Both the position numbers and the translations under genes were made by a program. From IMG/VR virus record IMGVR_UViG_3300042569_001787, positions 28,751 through 92,750 of that record: 64,000 nt of DNA; one strand, 5' to 3'. Positions 1 through 7,723 of the stretch are shown one piece after another. The notes under the pieces are model-generated. The model was not told the DNA's origin. It saw only the letters and a program-made list of their open reading frames with translations, and ran no database searches. The stretch comes from a virus. The stretch's first letter is position 1, and each line of letters begins with the position of its first letter.

Positions 1-1188
1 GGGACAGTTCAATATCAAGGCAATAGAGCTAATGAGATTATTAAAGCCATGGAAACAAATAGTTGGACAAAAGGTAGATTACCGGCAGAACAAGCGGGAA
101 TCGAAATTAACTTGCAAACATCACCAATTGATACCGAAACAAAACAACCTAAATACGCGGGTGAATTTAAATCGCCATTTTACATGTATAAATTATACAG
201 TGATATGTCACCATCTGAGGTTTTAACTAATATGAAAACTCAAGTTGAAAAAGCTAAGACAGACTATAGTAAAAATAGTTGTAGAAAAACTATCAACAAT
301 TATTATGACATTATGTCTAAGGGTGGTTTGAATATGTCTCAACAAGAGATTAACGTTTTCAAACCAACTGTTGCAACATGTATTGCTAATCACAAAACAT
401 CTTTTGGTGGTAATATGACAGATAAAATGAATAATATTTGGAACGCAAAACCTGTAAACGGATTAACTTTTGAAGTAAAAAGTTCTATCCAACAAAAAGC
501 TCAAAACGAATCTAAAGAAAATAAATTAAAAAATATAATTAGAGAAAATTTAGTTAGTCTATCTAACTCAAAAAAAAAAGCATTATTAGGTGAACAAAAT
601 ATTATAACAACAAGATATTCTATTATTAAAGAAAGTGGTAAACCTAAAAATAGAACTCAGAAAAAAAAATTAACAGATGAATTAATTTCAGAAACATTTT
701 ATTTAAATTCTCAAGGATTTAACAATAAATTAATTAATGAAGAATTTTTAGACGTTATTAAAGGTTTATTTGGAAATGCTGGTGAAGGTGTATTTAATTA
801 TATTAAAGAAAGATTTGCGACATTTATTGTTACTAAATTAACACCAATGGACCCTAATGGATGGGCGGCAAACATACTAATTACAGCAGTTGGTAACATT
901 CCAATTGGAGATTATATGACAGGTAAAGTATTTAGTTGTGATTATATAAGTGATGTTTTATCTAAGTCAGTTGCTGAAGGAGCATTAAGAAAAGTACAAT
1001 ACGAGAAAGCAATGGGGGGACCATTATATGACATATTAAGAAATGCGATTGTTGAAACGTTAGAAGATACAAAATTTGGTTCGGCAATTGAAAACGCAAT
1101 TGGTGATTTGGTTTGTCCTTTATTAGGAGGAATTAAAGAAAAAATGAATTTAGCGTCAGACGCTATAAAAGATAAAGCACTAAGTTAA
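1..1188 (+). CDS. Unknown large phage protein, 3' part (5' end outside window)
   Basis: The reading frame is open from the first base of the window, so the ATG at 49 is probably internal and the gene starts upstream. The visible 395 residues are Lys/Asn-rich in the first half. A more hydrophobic C-terminal third (about residues 255-385) has helical segments, among them one with DPNGWAANILITAVGNIPIG, and ends near CPLLGGIKEKM. I recognise no catalytic motif. It is followed by a hairpin and a strong terminator, so it closes a transcription unit. A virion or DNA-injected protein is possible by analogy with other long genes here, but that is inference only. Confidence 0.6.
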   Translation, partial: GTVQYQGNRANEIIKAMETNSWTKGRLPAEQAGIEINLQTSPIDTETKQPKYAGEFKSPFYMYKLYSDMSPSEVLTNMKTQVEKAKTDYSKNSCRKTINNYYDIMSKGGLNMSQQEINVFKPTVATCIANHKTSFGGNMTDKMNNIWNAKPVNGLTFEVKSSIQQKAQNESKENKLKNIIRENLVSLSNSKKKALLGEQNIITTRYSIIKESGKPKNRTQKKKLTDELISETFYLNSQGFNNKLINEEFLDVIKGLFGNAGEGVFNYIKERFATFIVTKLTPMDPNGWAANILITAVGNIPIGDYMTGKVFSCDYISDVLSKSVAEGALRKVQYEKAMGGPLYDILRNAIVETLEDTKFGSAIENAIGDLVCPLLGGIKEKMNLASDAIKDKALS

Positions 1189-1202
1189 TTAGTCTTTAAC
1201 TA

Positions 1203-1226
1203 ACCTTCGGAATAAATTCCGAAAGG
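1203..1226 (+). other. Hairpin after the first gene
   Basis: CCTTCGGAAT and ATTCCGAAAGG form an almost perfect inverted repeat around a 2-3 base loop, 15 bases after the stop codon. There is no T-tract, so it may protect the mRNA 3' end rather than terminate. Confidence 0.45.
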
Positions 1227-1272
1227 GATAAACCATCTAAAAGAAAGGGGGGATGTTCCAAATCTAACAAAG

Positions 1273-1303
1273 AGGTGTCGTGAGACACCTTTTTGTTTTT
1301 TTC
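1273..1303 (+). terminator. Rho-independent terminator
   Basis: AGGTGTC and GACACCT form a 7-bp stem with a GTGA loop, followed by a T-rich tail. It ends the unit that contains the truncated first gene. The remaining bases up to 1410 hold no gene that I can see. Confidence 0.8.
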
Positions 1304-1410
1304 ATATTATTGATTTAAAAATAATTCTACGGTATACTTATAGTAAGAATTATAATTAAATGAATAATCTCTATTGATTGTGATGATAAAATATTTACAA
1401 TTATTTACTA

Positions 1411-2112
1411 ATGGAGAATAATGAAAAATACGACTTTTGTATTGTTATTACAACATATGAAAGAGAAGATATGTTAAAACAATTATTGGAAGATATTTTT
1501 AAATACACCGAATATAAAATGTATGTGGTCGTGTTTGATGATGGGAGTAAGAGAACTTACGATTTAAGCAAATACGATGTAAAATATATTAAATACGTAA
1601 AAAATAATGGGTTAAAAAATCTTTGGAGAGTGATAAATGATGCCTTTAAATTTATCGGAAAAATAGACGCAAAATATTACTTTTATTTACAAGATGATTT
1701 AAGATTAAAAGAAAATTTTTTTGAAGAAAGTATTAGGATTTTTGAAAAAATTGATGATGATAAAAAAATTTGTTTGGAATTAAGAACGGACCAAAGAACT
1801 ACAAGACCCAATTGGACAGCAATTGAACCAAAAATTATTGATGAATATATACATACTCAATGGGTTGAGCTAGATTTTATATGTAAATACAATTTTTTTG
1901 AGGCCCTTAATTTTAAAATAAACCCAATACCTATGTCAAGATGGGATAAAAATCCGCATATTAGTAGTGGTGTTGGACAACAGATTAGTGTTAGATTATC
2001 TGAAAAAGGGTTAAATATGTATCACGTTATTAATACCTTGACAACTCACGGTGACCACGAATCTGTATTATTACCCGAACTTAGAAAAAATGAAAAATTA
2101 CTCGCAATATAA
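1411..2112 (+). CDS. Glycosyltransferase, GT-A fold (family 2-like)
   Basis: The 233-residue protein opens with a nucleotide-binding beta strand (FCIVITTYERED), followed by VVVFDDGS and, near residue 95, YFYLQDDLR. These match the usual order of a GT-A glycosyltransferase, where the second acidic pair (DxD-like QDD) binds the metal and sugar nucleotide. It is the first of four glycosyltransferase genes; its stop overlaps the start of the next (TAATG), so the four are translationally coupled. Acceptor and sugar cannot be told from sequence. Likely targets are phage DNA bases, a virion protein, or host surface glycan. Confidence 0.75.
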   Translation: MENNEKYDFCIVITTYEREDMLKQLLEDIFKYTEYKMYVVVFDDGSKRTYDLSKYDVKYIKYVKNNGLKNLWRVINDAFKFIGKIDAKYYFYLQDDLRLKENFFEESIRIFEKIDDDKKICLELRTDQRTTRPNWTAIEPKIIDEYIHTQWVELDFICKYNFFEALNFKINPIPMSRWDKNPHISSGVGQQISVRLSEKGLNMYHVINTLTTHGDHESVLLPELRKNEKLLAI

Positions 2113-2699
2113 TGAATATAAAAACTTATATAATAAACCTTGAACGAAGAACGGATAGGTTAAACGAATTAAAAATACCCTTTAACTACGAATTTTTTGT
2201 TGCGACAGATGGTATAAAAGTGTTTGATAGTGATGTTTACAGTAGAAAAGAATTGGCTCACTTAGGTTGTAAAGATAGTCATAAACGATTATTGTCTAAA
2301 ATATATGATGATGGGTTAGAACACTGTTTAGTTTTTGAAGATGATGTTGAATTGTGTGAAAATTTTGAAGTTAAATTAAATGAAATAATTGAAGAACTAC
2401 CAAAAGATTGGGATATAGTTTATTTAGGAGGATGGAACCTTGGAGATAAGAAACCATACTCAACTAAATTAGATATTGCCGAAAAAATTTACACTACCCA
2501 TTCTTATCTAATAAGACGTAAATTTATTCCAAAATTACTTGAAGAACTTGATACTAATGAATGTGAAAAAGTTGATGTTGTTTTTAGTGTTTTACAAGAA
2601 CAAAATAAATGTTTTATTACGTCACCTATTTTGTGTTGGCAAAGGGAAGGATTTAGTGATATTCAAAATAAAATAACTAATAATATACATTTATTATGA
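2112..2699 (+). CDS. Glycosyltransferase family 25-like (LPS-type)
   Basis: Three blocks are typical of family 25: an N-terminal YIINLERRTDR, a middle LAHLGCKDSHKRLL, and CLVFEDDVEL, in which the EDD group serves as the DxD metal site. Family 25 enzymes transfer galactose or glucose to lipooligosaccharide, or to hydroxylysine in collagen. At 195 residues it is compact but contains the core. It overlaps both neighbours by a few bases. The donor and acceptor are unknown. A link to the collagen-like fibre at the end of the window is speculative. Confidence 0.8.
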   Translation: MNIKTYIINLERRTDRLNELKIPFNYEFFVATDGIKVFDSDVYSRKELAHLGCKDSHKRLLSKIYDDGLEHCLVFEDDVELCENFEVKLNEIIEELPKDWDIVYLGGWNLGDKKPYSTKLDIAEKIYTTHSYLIRRKFIPKLLEELDTNECEKVDVVFSVLQEQNKCFITSPILCWQREGFSDIQNKITNNIHLL

Positions 2700-3307
2700 T
2701 AATAACCTTTTATAATGCTAAGATAAACCAATCAGTGGTTACAAACCAAAAGAGAGTTTTTGAACATTTTAATATCGAATTAAATCAAATTGAATGCGGT
2801 CAATGGATTGGTCACGGAAAAGTAATAGATAAATATCTTAGAGAATGTAATCAAGATTGGGAATATCTGATATTATTTGATATTGACAGTATACCCCTCA
2901 ATGAAAAAATAATACCTGAAACTATTGAATGGATTAAGAATAACCACGGATTATTTTCTGTTGCACAAAAAGCTAGTCATATTAAAGATTCTATAGTTTA
3001 TGCGGGTCCTTGTTTTTTAGGGTTTAGTAGAGAAACCTACGAATTAATGGGCCGACCATCTTTTGACAAAACGTATCGTTCAGATTGTGCTGGTGAACTA
3101 ACTTATTTTGCAATTGATAAAGGATTTGAAGTTAAATTAATGTACCCATCAAGTGTTGAGGAACCAAGGTGGGATTTAGAAGATGGTGTTAAATTTGGGT
3201 TTGGTACTACTTATGAAAACAATATTTACCACTCGTTTGAATCACGATTTCACAATATTGATATGTTTATAAATAAATGTGAAAAAGTTTTGAATAATAA
3301 TGGATAA
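2696..3307 (+). CDS. Putative glycosyltransferase (GT-A-like, DxD)
   Basis: The 203-residue protein has YLILFDIDSIPLN near residue 60, a DxD motif at the end of a hydrophobic strand, and later YAGPCFLGFSRETYE, resembling the acceptor side of GT-A enzymes. It overlaps the family 25 gene by four bases and the next gene by eight. The similarity is weaker than for its neighbours, and the call leans on operon context. Confidence 0.6.
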   Translation: MIITFYNAKINQSVVTNQKRVFEHFNIELNQIECGQWIGHGKVIDKYLRECNQDWEYLILFDIDSIPLNEKIIPETIEWIKNNHGLFSVAQKASHIKDSIVYAGPCFLGFSRETYELMGRPSFDKTYRSDCAGELTYFAIDKGFEVKLMYPSSVEEPRWDLEDGVKFGFGTTYENNIYHSFESRFHNIDMFINKCEKVLNNNG

Positions 3308-5036
3308 GATAATTTATAATATCGCCAGTTATAAAAGAGGTGATACGTTAATTAATACAATACAATCAATTTATAATCAATGTGATATTATCAACGTTGC
3401 CCTTAATGATTATGATGAAATACCTGTTGAATTATACGATAAAAAAATAAATTTGTTTATTACGGATAATGACAGAGGGGATGCGTATAAATTTTATAAA
3501 TTAATGGATTCTGATGGTTATTATTTTACAATAGATGACGATTTGATTTACCCTGAAAACTATACTAAATATATGGTTGACAAGGTTAATCAATATAATA
3601 GGAAGTCGATTATTACTTTACACGCACGAACTTTTAACTCATTCCCCATTAATAGTTATTATAATAGTAAATCATCTGTTTATCATTTTAAAAAATCATT
3701 GGATAAAGACCGTAAAGTACAATTTGGTGGTACTGGAGTAATGTGTTTTCACACTGATTTATTTAAAGTTCCTATTGAGTATTTTGATAAACCAAATATG
3801 GCAGATGTGTGGGTTGGTAAATACGCTAAAGAAAATAATATTGAAATTACATGTGTAGAACATAATGGAGGGTTTGTTAAACAACAAGATATTGATAGTA
3901 GTATATACAAAACTGGTTTGAAAAATGATGATATACAAACAAAATTAACTAACGAGTGTTATATAGATAAGGAAATTTCAATGAAATTAGTAATAGTATC
4001 AACGTTTTGGAATTCCGAAAAATTTGTTTCGGATTGTATTAAATCTTTAAAAAACCAATATTACACAAATTTTGTGTCATATATGATTGATGATATGTCG
4101 ACCGACAAATCATATGATGTTGCCAAAAAAGAAATTGGTGATGATGAACGTTTTATTCTTATAAAAAACACAGAAAAAAAATATAAAACCAAAAATTTTA
4201 TAGATGTTATTCGTAATAACAAAAATATTGATTCGAACGATGTTATTATTGAATTGGATGGGGATGACCAATTAATTGATAATTTTGTGTTAGGTTTAAT
4301 TAATAAAATTTACACTGACCCTAATATTTGGATTTGTGGTTCTAAATGGAGAGATAAAAAGGGTGGCACCATGAAGTATGGTAGAGCAAATGCGGATAAC
4401 CCTAGACGTACTAGTTGGAACTTTTCTCACATGAGAACTTATCGAGCATTTTTATTCAGAATGATAAAAGATGCTGATTTAAGATACAATGGGCAATATT
4501 TTAAAGCGGCAGTAGATTTAGGCATTGGGATACCTATGTTAGAAATGTCAGGTAATGAACATTATTATTTCTTAGATGAGGTAACCTATCTTTACACATG
4601 GCACAACCATCAATCCTATTCTAAAAATAGTTCTTTTGGAGATTCTAAATTACAAGGTCTTACCGCAAAACATATATACCAATTACCTGTTTATAAAAAA
4701 TTAATTATCGAGAAAGGTTACGATGAGATAAAAATTAATGTTGAAAACGTCCCGACATCAAAAGAGTTAATTAATAATTTATTAACTGATAAACCACTCA
4801 GCCCAAAGGTGTCTTCATTTAACTATGACTTAATTAATCAAATTATTCTTAACAAAAACGTGTATAACCCCAAAAATCATATTAAACCTATTAGGGAGAA
4901 TATTCCGTTAGACAGGAACAAATTAATTGAGATTAAAAAAGGTTCCATTGCCGACGAAGCAAGAAAGTCCTTAACAAAAACATTTAATAAGGTAAATAAG
5001 ACGCCAAATATTTTTGGAGGTAAAAAAAGAATGTAA
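3300..5036 (+). CDS. Two-domain glycosyltransferase
   Basis: This 578-residue protein looks like a fusion. Residues 1-210 form one glycosyltransferase-like domain (IIYNIASYKRGDTL, then YYFTIDDDLIYP as the acidic metal site). From about residue 227 a second classical family 2 domain starts (KLVIVSTFWNSEKFVSDCIKSLKNQ, MIDDMSTDKS, IIELDGDDQLI). The C-terminal 90 residues are Lys/Asn-rich without a recognised motif. It is the last gene of the four-gene cluster and is followed by the tRNA-Arg promoter. Confidence 0.78.
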   Translation: MDKIIYNIASYKRGDTLINTIQSIYNQCDIINVALNDYDEIPVELYDKKINLFITDNDRGDAYKFYKLMDSDGYYFTIDDDLIYPENYTKYMVDKVNQYNRKSIITLHARTFNSFPINSYYNSKSSVYHFKKSLDKDRKVQFGGTGVMCFHTDLFKVPIEYFDKPNMADVWVGKYAKENNIEITCVEHNGGFVKQQDIDSSIYKTGLKNDDIQTKLTNECYIDKEISMKLVIVSTFWNSEKFVSDCIKSLKNQYYTNFVSYMIDDMSTDKSYDVAKKEIGDDERFILIKNTEKKYKTKNFIDVIRNNKNIDSNDVIIELDGDDQLIDNFVLGLINKIYTDPNIWICGSKWRDKKGGTMKYGRANADNPRRTSWNFSHMRTYRAFLFRMIKDADLRYNGQYFKAAVDLGIGIPMLEMSGNEHYYFLDEVTYLYTWHNHQSYSKNSSFGDSKLQGLTAKHIYQLPVYKKLIIEKGYDEIKINVENVPTSKELINNLLTDKPLSPKVSSFNYDLINQIILNKNVYNPKNHIKPIRENIPLDRNKLIEIKKGSIADEARKSLTKTFNKVNKTPNIFGGKKRM

Positions 5037-5042
5037 TCCCTT

Positions 5043-5073
5043 TTTGACTATTTTATAATTTATATTATCTTTA
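5043..5073 (+). promoter_or_regulatory. Bacteroidota-type promoter for tRNA-Arg
   Basis: TTTG (5043-5046), a 19-base spacer and TATCTTTA (5066-5073) match the Bacteroidota -33/-7 consensus with one change in the last base. It lies 28 bases before the tRNA. Confidence 0.6.
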
Positions 5074-5101
5074 TACTATAAATTAAAAAGATTTAACTTA
5101 C

Positions 5102-5175
5102 GGCTTCGTAGCTCAATTGGACAGAGCAACACACTTCTAATGTGTAGGTTACTGGTTCGAATCCAGTCGAGGTCA
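5102..5175 (+). tRNA. tRNA-Arg (anticodon TCT)
   Basis: A full cloverleaf can be drawn: acceptor GGCTTCG/CGAGGTC (two G-U pairs), D-arm with GCTC/GAGC, anticodon arm ACACA-CTTCTAA-TGTGT, T-arm with GGTTCGAATCC, discriminator A. CCA is not encoded. It reads AGA/AGG, codons that suit an AT-rich phage. Confidence 0.93.
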
Positions 5176-5178
5176 CTA

Positions 5179-5188
5179 AAATTTATTA
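5179..5188 (+). promoter_or_regulatory. Late-promoter-like motif
   Basis: AAATTTATTA directly before the ATG at 5190, a one-base variant of the ATATTTATNA motif found before structural genes. Confidence 0.35.
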
Positions 5189-5189
5189 T

Positions 5190-5441
5190 ATGGGAAGACA
5201 TGACAATATCTTAGAACAAGAACACAACGAGTTTGTTAATAGCGAACTATTTTGTCAAATGATTACGGAAAAAATAGAAAATTCACATTTTCATAAATAT
5301 GATGGTATAACACCTGAAGGGTTTTTACTTATACCCGAACAAACCTTAGAAAGGTTGAAAGATTTTGAAACTTGGAAAGAGTGGAAAAATAATCCATCAA
5401 TTTTAAAAAAAATGATGATTGACGATTTAAAAAATGAATAA
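5190..5441 (+). CDS. Small protein of unknown function (83 aa)
   Basis: The ATG follows the tRNA-Arg gene closely. The protein is acidic, has HNEFVNSELFCQMITEKIENSHFH near its N-terminus and a Trp-rich segment (FETWKEWKNNPSIL), and no recognised domain. Codon use resembles its neighbours, and the frame is intact between the tRNA and the next promoter. Confidence 0.6.
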   Translation: MGRHDNILEQEHNEFVNSELFCQMITEKIENSHFHKYDGITPEGFLLIPEQTLERLKDFETWKEWKNNPSILKKMMIDDLKNE

Positions 5442-5445
5442 TTTT

Positions 5446-5475
5446 TTTGTAGATTAAAAAAAAATAGTACATTTG
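5446..5475 (+). promoter_or_regulatory. Host-type promoter, leaderless start
   Basis: TTTG (5446-5449), 18-base spacer, TACATTTG (5468-5475), then four bases and ATG at 5480. The predicted transcription start coincides with the start codon. Confidence 0.7.
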
Positions 5476-5479
5476 TGGT

Positions 5480-6187
5480 ATGAAATATTCAGCACTTAAA
5501 GACATCGTTTATATTGGTTTGATGGTTTTTGTTATCGGAGGAACCAATGAGTATTTGGAAAAATACGACTATAGTTATGACAAAGTAATGGGTTCTTTGG
5601 AGTCTGAGGCAAAAAGACTTGACAAAGTTTACGGTTATGACAAGAACTATTCAAAAGAAGAAGAGGTTAAAATTACTGATTCAAAACAACCATCTTCAAC
5701 TGAAGTTAGTTCTGACCGAGTAATCAACATCCACGGTTTTGGTAAATATACTCAAAGTGACCTTTATACAATCAAAGAAGGTGTTGAAAACTTCTACGGT
5801 ATCCGTTGTGTCATCTCTGAAAGTGTTGAGTCAGATGATTTTTACTATGACAATAACACTAACGTATTATTAGCGTACAAAGTATTAACATTATCTGTTG
5901 GTAAATCAAATATGAATATGTATGTTACTGACGAACCATTATGTAATGAAAATTCTAATGATTTGATTAGTGGACACGCAAGAATTAATTGTGACGGCTC
6001 TGTTATCAGTACTAAAGAAATGAGAAACAACAATCACTATAATAATACTAGTTTAGTTCATACTGCGGTACACGAATTAGGACATAACTTTGGGTTATCT
6101 CACTGTAATAACCAATCTTGTATCATGAAATCTCACGGTTTAGACACTAAAGAGTTCTGTAATGAGTGTAAATTAAAAATTAATTAG
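5480..6187 (+). CDS. Archaemetzincin-like zinc metalloprotease (M54)
   Basis: Near residue 197 the motif HELGHNFGLSHC gives the three zinc-binding His and catalytic Glu of metzincins. It continues NNQSCIM, so the HExxHxxGxxHC-x4-CxM pattern of archaemetzincins is complete, followed by CNEC near the C-terminus, which in this family supplies the second zinc site. An N-terminal hydrophobic stretch (DIVYIGLMVFVIGG, residues 8-21) could be a membrane anchor or uncleaved signal, placing the protease outside the cytoplasm or on the membrane. Length (235 aa) fits the family. A host-type promoter sits immediately before the ATG, suggesting early expression. Substrate unknown. Confidence 0.85.
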   Translation: MKYSALKDIVYIGLMVFVIGGTNEYLEKYDYSYDKVMGSLESEAKRLDKVYGYDKNYSKEEEVKITDSKQPSSTEVSSDRVINIHGFGKYTQSDLYTIKEGVENFYGIRCVISESVESDDFYYDNNTNVLLAYKVLTLSVGKSNMNMYVTDEPLCNENSNDLISGHARINCDGSVISTKEMRNNNHYNNTSLVHTAVHELGHNFGLSHCNNQSCIMKSHGLDTKEFCNECKLKIN

Positions 6188-6214
6188 TGATAATTTTTTT
6201 ACATCAATAAACAA

Positions 6215-6241
6215 AAAAAGGGGGATAATTCCCCCTTTTTT
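6215..6241. terminator. Bidirectional terminator
   Basis: GGGGG and CCCCC form a stem around ATAATT, flanked by A- and T-runs on both sides, so it can end both the plus-strand protease gene and the convergent minus-strand holin-like gene. Confidence 0.85.
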
Positions 6242-6262
6242 CTTTGATTTGGTATTTATCAA

Positions 6263-6427
6263 CTATTTCTTTTTAGAAATAATTGACCACACACCACCTA
6301 CAAGTGTAACCGCTGCTCCGATAAGTTCTTGTACTGATGAATCAGTTGCAAGACCTTTCATAATCAGGATACCACCTACAAAAGTAAGTGCGTGTCTAAC
6401 GATACCTTGGATTTGTTCTTTAGTCAT
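6263..6427 (-). CDS. Small holin-like membrane protein (54 aa)
   Basis: On the minus strand an ATG-initiated frame of 54 codons reads MTKEQIQGIVRHALTFVGGI and continues with a second hydrophobic segment (LIGAAVTLVGGVWSII) ending in SKKK. The layout of two short membrane segments with GIVRH and a basic tail is what I know from small phage holins of the Pam3 gp28 type. The opposite strand has a 64-codon frame, but its composition is not protein-like. It is convergent with the protease gene and shares its terminator. The holin assignment rests on resemblance only. Confidence 0.7.
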   Translation of the reverse strand: MTKEQIQGIVRHALTFVGGILIMKGLATDSSVQELIGAAVTLVGGVWSIISKKK

Positions 6428-6486
6428 TTTTAATGTTGATTAAAGGTTTATGCCAGACTATAAATATCAAAAAAATAGTAAAACAG

Positions 6487-6529
6487 TCTTTTGGTCTAAT
6501 GGTAGGACCCGTGGTTTTGGGTTAAAAGA
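6487..6529 (+). pseudogene. 5' half of a tRNA (Gln-like), truncated
   Basis: The acceptor-like TCTTTT, a D-arm with GGTCTAATGGTAGGAC and the first strand plus loop of an anticodon arm (loop TTTTGGG, anticodon TTG) are recognisable. After the loop the sequence becomes AT-rich and no 3' anticodon strand or T-arm follows. TCTTTT and AAAAGA at the two ends could still pair. It is most likely a decayed tRNA-Gln. Confidence 0.5.
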
Positions 6530-6594
6530 TAAAAATTTTAATTTATTAGTTTAATATTTTTCGCACAAGTAGACTCCGATTACAAAATTTTTTG

Positions 6595-6602
6595 TATCTT
6601 TA
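6595..6602 (+). promoter_or_regulatory. Host-type -7 element, leaderless start
   Basis: TATCTTTA followed by four bases (CAAT) and ATG at 6607, the same geometry as three other genes here. The -33 box is poor. Confidence 0.5.
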
Positions 6603-6606
6603 CAAT

Positions 6607-7101
6607 ATGAAAGACTCACTACCATATTGTAATACAGAAAAAGCGATTAAAGGTTATGAAGAATCCCAAATTGCGAAAAATGAAAAAAATGATTGTGTTG
6701 TAAGAGCATTCGCATCTTGTTTTGATGTGTCTTACAATTATGCTCACGGATACGTTAGAGATAACTTTGGTCGTAATAACCGTCAAGGAACTTATGGTAC
6801 TGTAAATAAAATGACCAAACTTGCGGAGAATAGAACTCAAATAAATTACAAAAAAGTTAAATGTGTTGGTAAATTAAACAATTACAATAGACGCACATTA
6901 GAATATACCGTTAACGTAAAGGGTGAAAAGGTTAACCGTAAAATGACTGTTGGTACTTTTACAAAACAAAACCCTGTTGGGACATTTTTTATGTTAGTTA
7001 GTCGTCACGCTTTCACAATTAAAGATGGTGTTGTGATTGGTAACTATGAAGATTCAACCAAGAAAAAACGTATATTGTTTTATGCGTTTGAAGTAAAATA
7101 A
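6607..7101 (+). CDS. Papain-like fold cysteine-peptidase-like protein
   Basis: I start at ATG 6607 because an upstream in-frame TTG lies inside the promoter. The 164-residue protein has NDCVVRAFASCFDVSYNYAH (candidate catalytic Cys near residue 31) and, 100 residues on, FFMLVSRHAFTIKDGVVIGNYEDS, with a His followed by a strand and Asn/Asp. This Cys...His...Asn/Asp order is seen in papain-like peptidases and in the C39-type proteins common in phages. No signal peptide. The likely early promoter suggests a host-directed role, but whether it is an active protease is unknown. Confidence 0.6.
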   Translation: MKDSLPYCNTEKAIKGYEESQIAKNEKNDCVVRAFASCFDVSYNYAHGYVRDNFGRNNRQGTYGTVNKMTKLAENRTQINYKKVKCVGKLNNYNRRTLEYTVNVKGEKVNRKMTVGTFTKQNPVGTFFMLVSRHAFTIKDGVVIGNYEDSTKKKRILFYAFEVK

Positions 7102-7122
7102 TAAAAAATATTTTACAAATTG

Positions 7123-7154
7123 TTTGGCAAATCAAAAGTGATTATATATCTTTG
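7123..7154 (+). promoter_or_regulatory. Host-type promoter, leaderless start
   Basis: TTTG (7123-7126), 20-base spacer, TATCTTTG (7147-7154), then four bases and ATG at 7159. Confidence 0.75.
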
Positions 7155-7158
7155 TGAT

Positions 7159-7359
7159 ATGGAAATAACAATTAACATACCCAATAGTGTTCTTAATAGA
7201 ATGAAAGAACTCAAAATTACAGACGAAAATATTCAAAAAGAAATGGTAATTGATTTTATCAACGACTCTTTGGACTCACATTACGCCAACGGAATGTTTG
7301 ATAAATTCAGAAAATGGACATTAAAAAATGATAATTTTGAAGTTTATTTGGTAGATTAA
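7159..7359 (+). CDS. Small protein of unknown function (66 aa)
   Basis: The start is set at ATG 7159 because the upstream in-frame alternative would precede the promoter. The sequence begins MEITINIPNSVLNRMKELKI, which resembles the strand-helix start of small ribbon-helix-helix or antitoxin-like proteins, and contains a DFINDSLDSHYANGMFDKFRKW helix-rich end. No partner gene or operator was identified, so a regulatory role is only a suggestion. Confidence 0.55.
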   Translation: MEITINIPNSVLNRMKELKITDENIQKEMVIDFINDSLDSHYANGMFDKFRKWTLKNDNFEVYLVD

Positions 7360-7377
7360 AAAAAGTTTGTATCTTTG
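7347..7377 (+). promoter_or_regulatory. Host-type promoter of the tRNA array
   Basis: TTTG (7347-7350), 19-base spacer, TATCTTTG (7370-7377). The -33 box lies inside the end of the preceding gene. It drives the leader and tRNA cluster that follow. Confidence 0.75.
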
Positions 7378-7381
7378 TAAG

Positions 7382-7558
7382 GCAAACAACGGGGGTAGGA
7401 AGTGAGAGGTTGATGTCCTACTCCCGTAAAGAAAGAAGAAGTTCATTGACATTAAAATATTGTGGTGGTAAGAAACGGGAAACTTGTAAAGTACATTAAC
7501 CTGTTGACATAAGATGGTGAAACGAGAGTGTGTGTCAGCTACTTAACTGCAAATAAAT
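7382..7558 (+). ncRNA. Structured 5' leader of the tRNA array
   Basis: Between the promoter and tRNA-His are about 177 non-coding bases. They start with a strong hairpin (ACGGGGGTAGGA, 15-base loop, TCCTACTCCCGT at 7389-7427) and hold a second possible stem (TGACA near 7504 with TGTCA near 7535). It may be a separate small RNA released by tRNA processing. No known family recognised. Confidence 0.45.
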
Positions 7559-7633
7559 GGTAACTATAGCTCAGTTGGTAGAGCAAAGGTTTGTGGTACC
7601 TTGTGCCATGGGTTCAATTCCCATTAGTTACCC
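7559..7633 (+). tRNA. tRNA-His (anticodon GTG)
   Basis: Acceptor GGTAACT/AGTTACC, D-arm with GCTCAGTTGGTAGAGC, anticodon arm AAGGT-TTGTGGT-ACCTT, T-arm ATGGG-TTCAATT-CCCAT, and the C discriminator typical of tRNA-His. CCA not encoded. Confidence 0.93.
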
Positions 7634-7644
7634 AAAAAAAATAT

Positions 7645-7718
7645 AGTTAATTAGCTCAGTTGGTTAGAGCAATTCCCTGATACGGAATAGGTCATTGGTT
7701 CGAGTCCAATATTAACTA
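7645..7718 (+). tRNA. tRNA-Ile (anticodon GAT)
   Basis: Acceptor AGTTAAT/ATTAACT, D-arm GCTC/GAGC, anticodon arm ATTCC-CTGATAC-GGAAT, T-arm ATTGG-TTCGAGT-CCAAT, discriminator A. It sits 11 bases after tRNA-His in the same transcript. Confidence 0.92.
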
Positions 7719-7723
7719 CATAT

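Noticed and set aside
6249-6443. 64-codon plus-strand frame MVFINYFF...
   Set aside because: Composition is unlike other proteins here and the minus strand in the same place encodes a convincing two-helix membrane protein.
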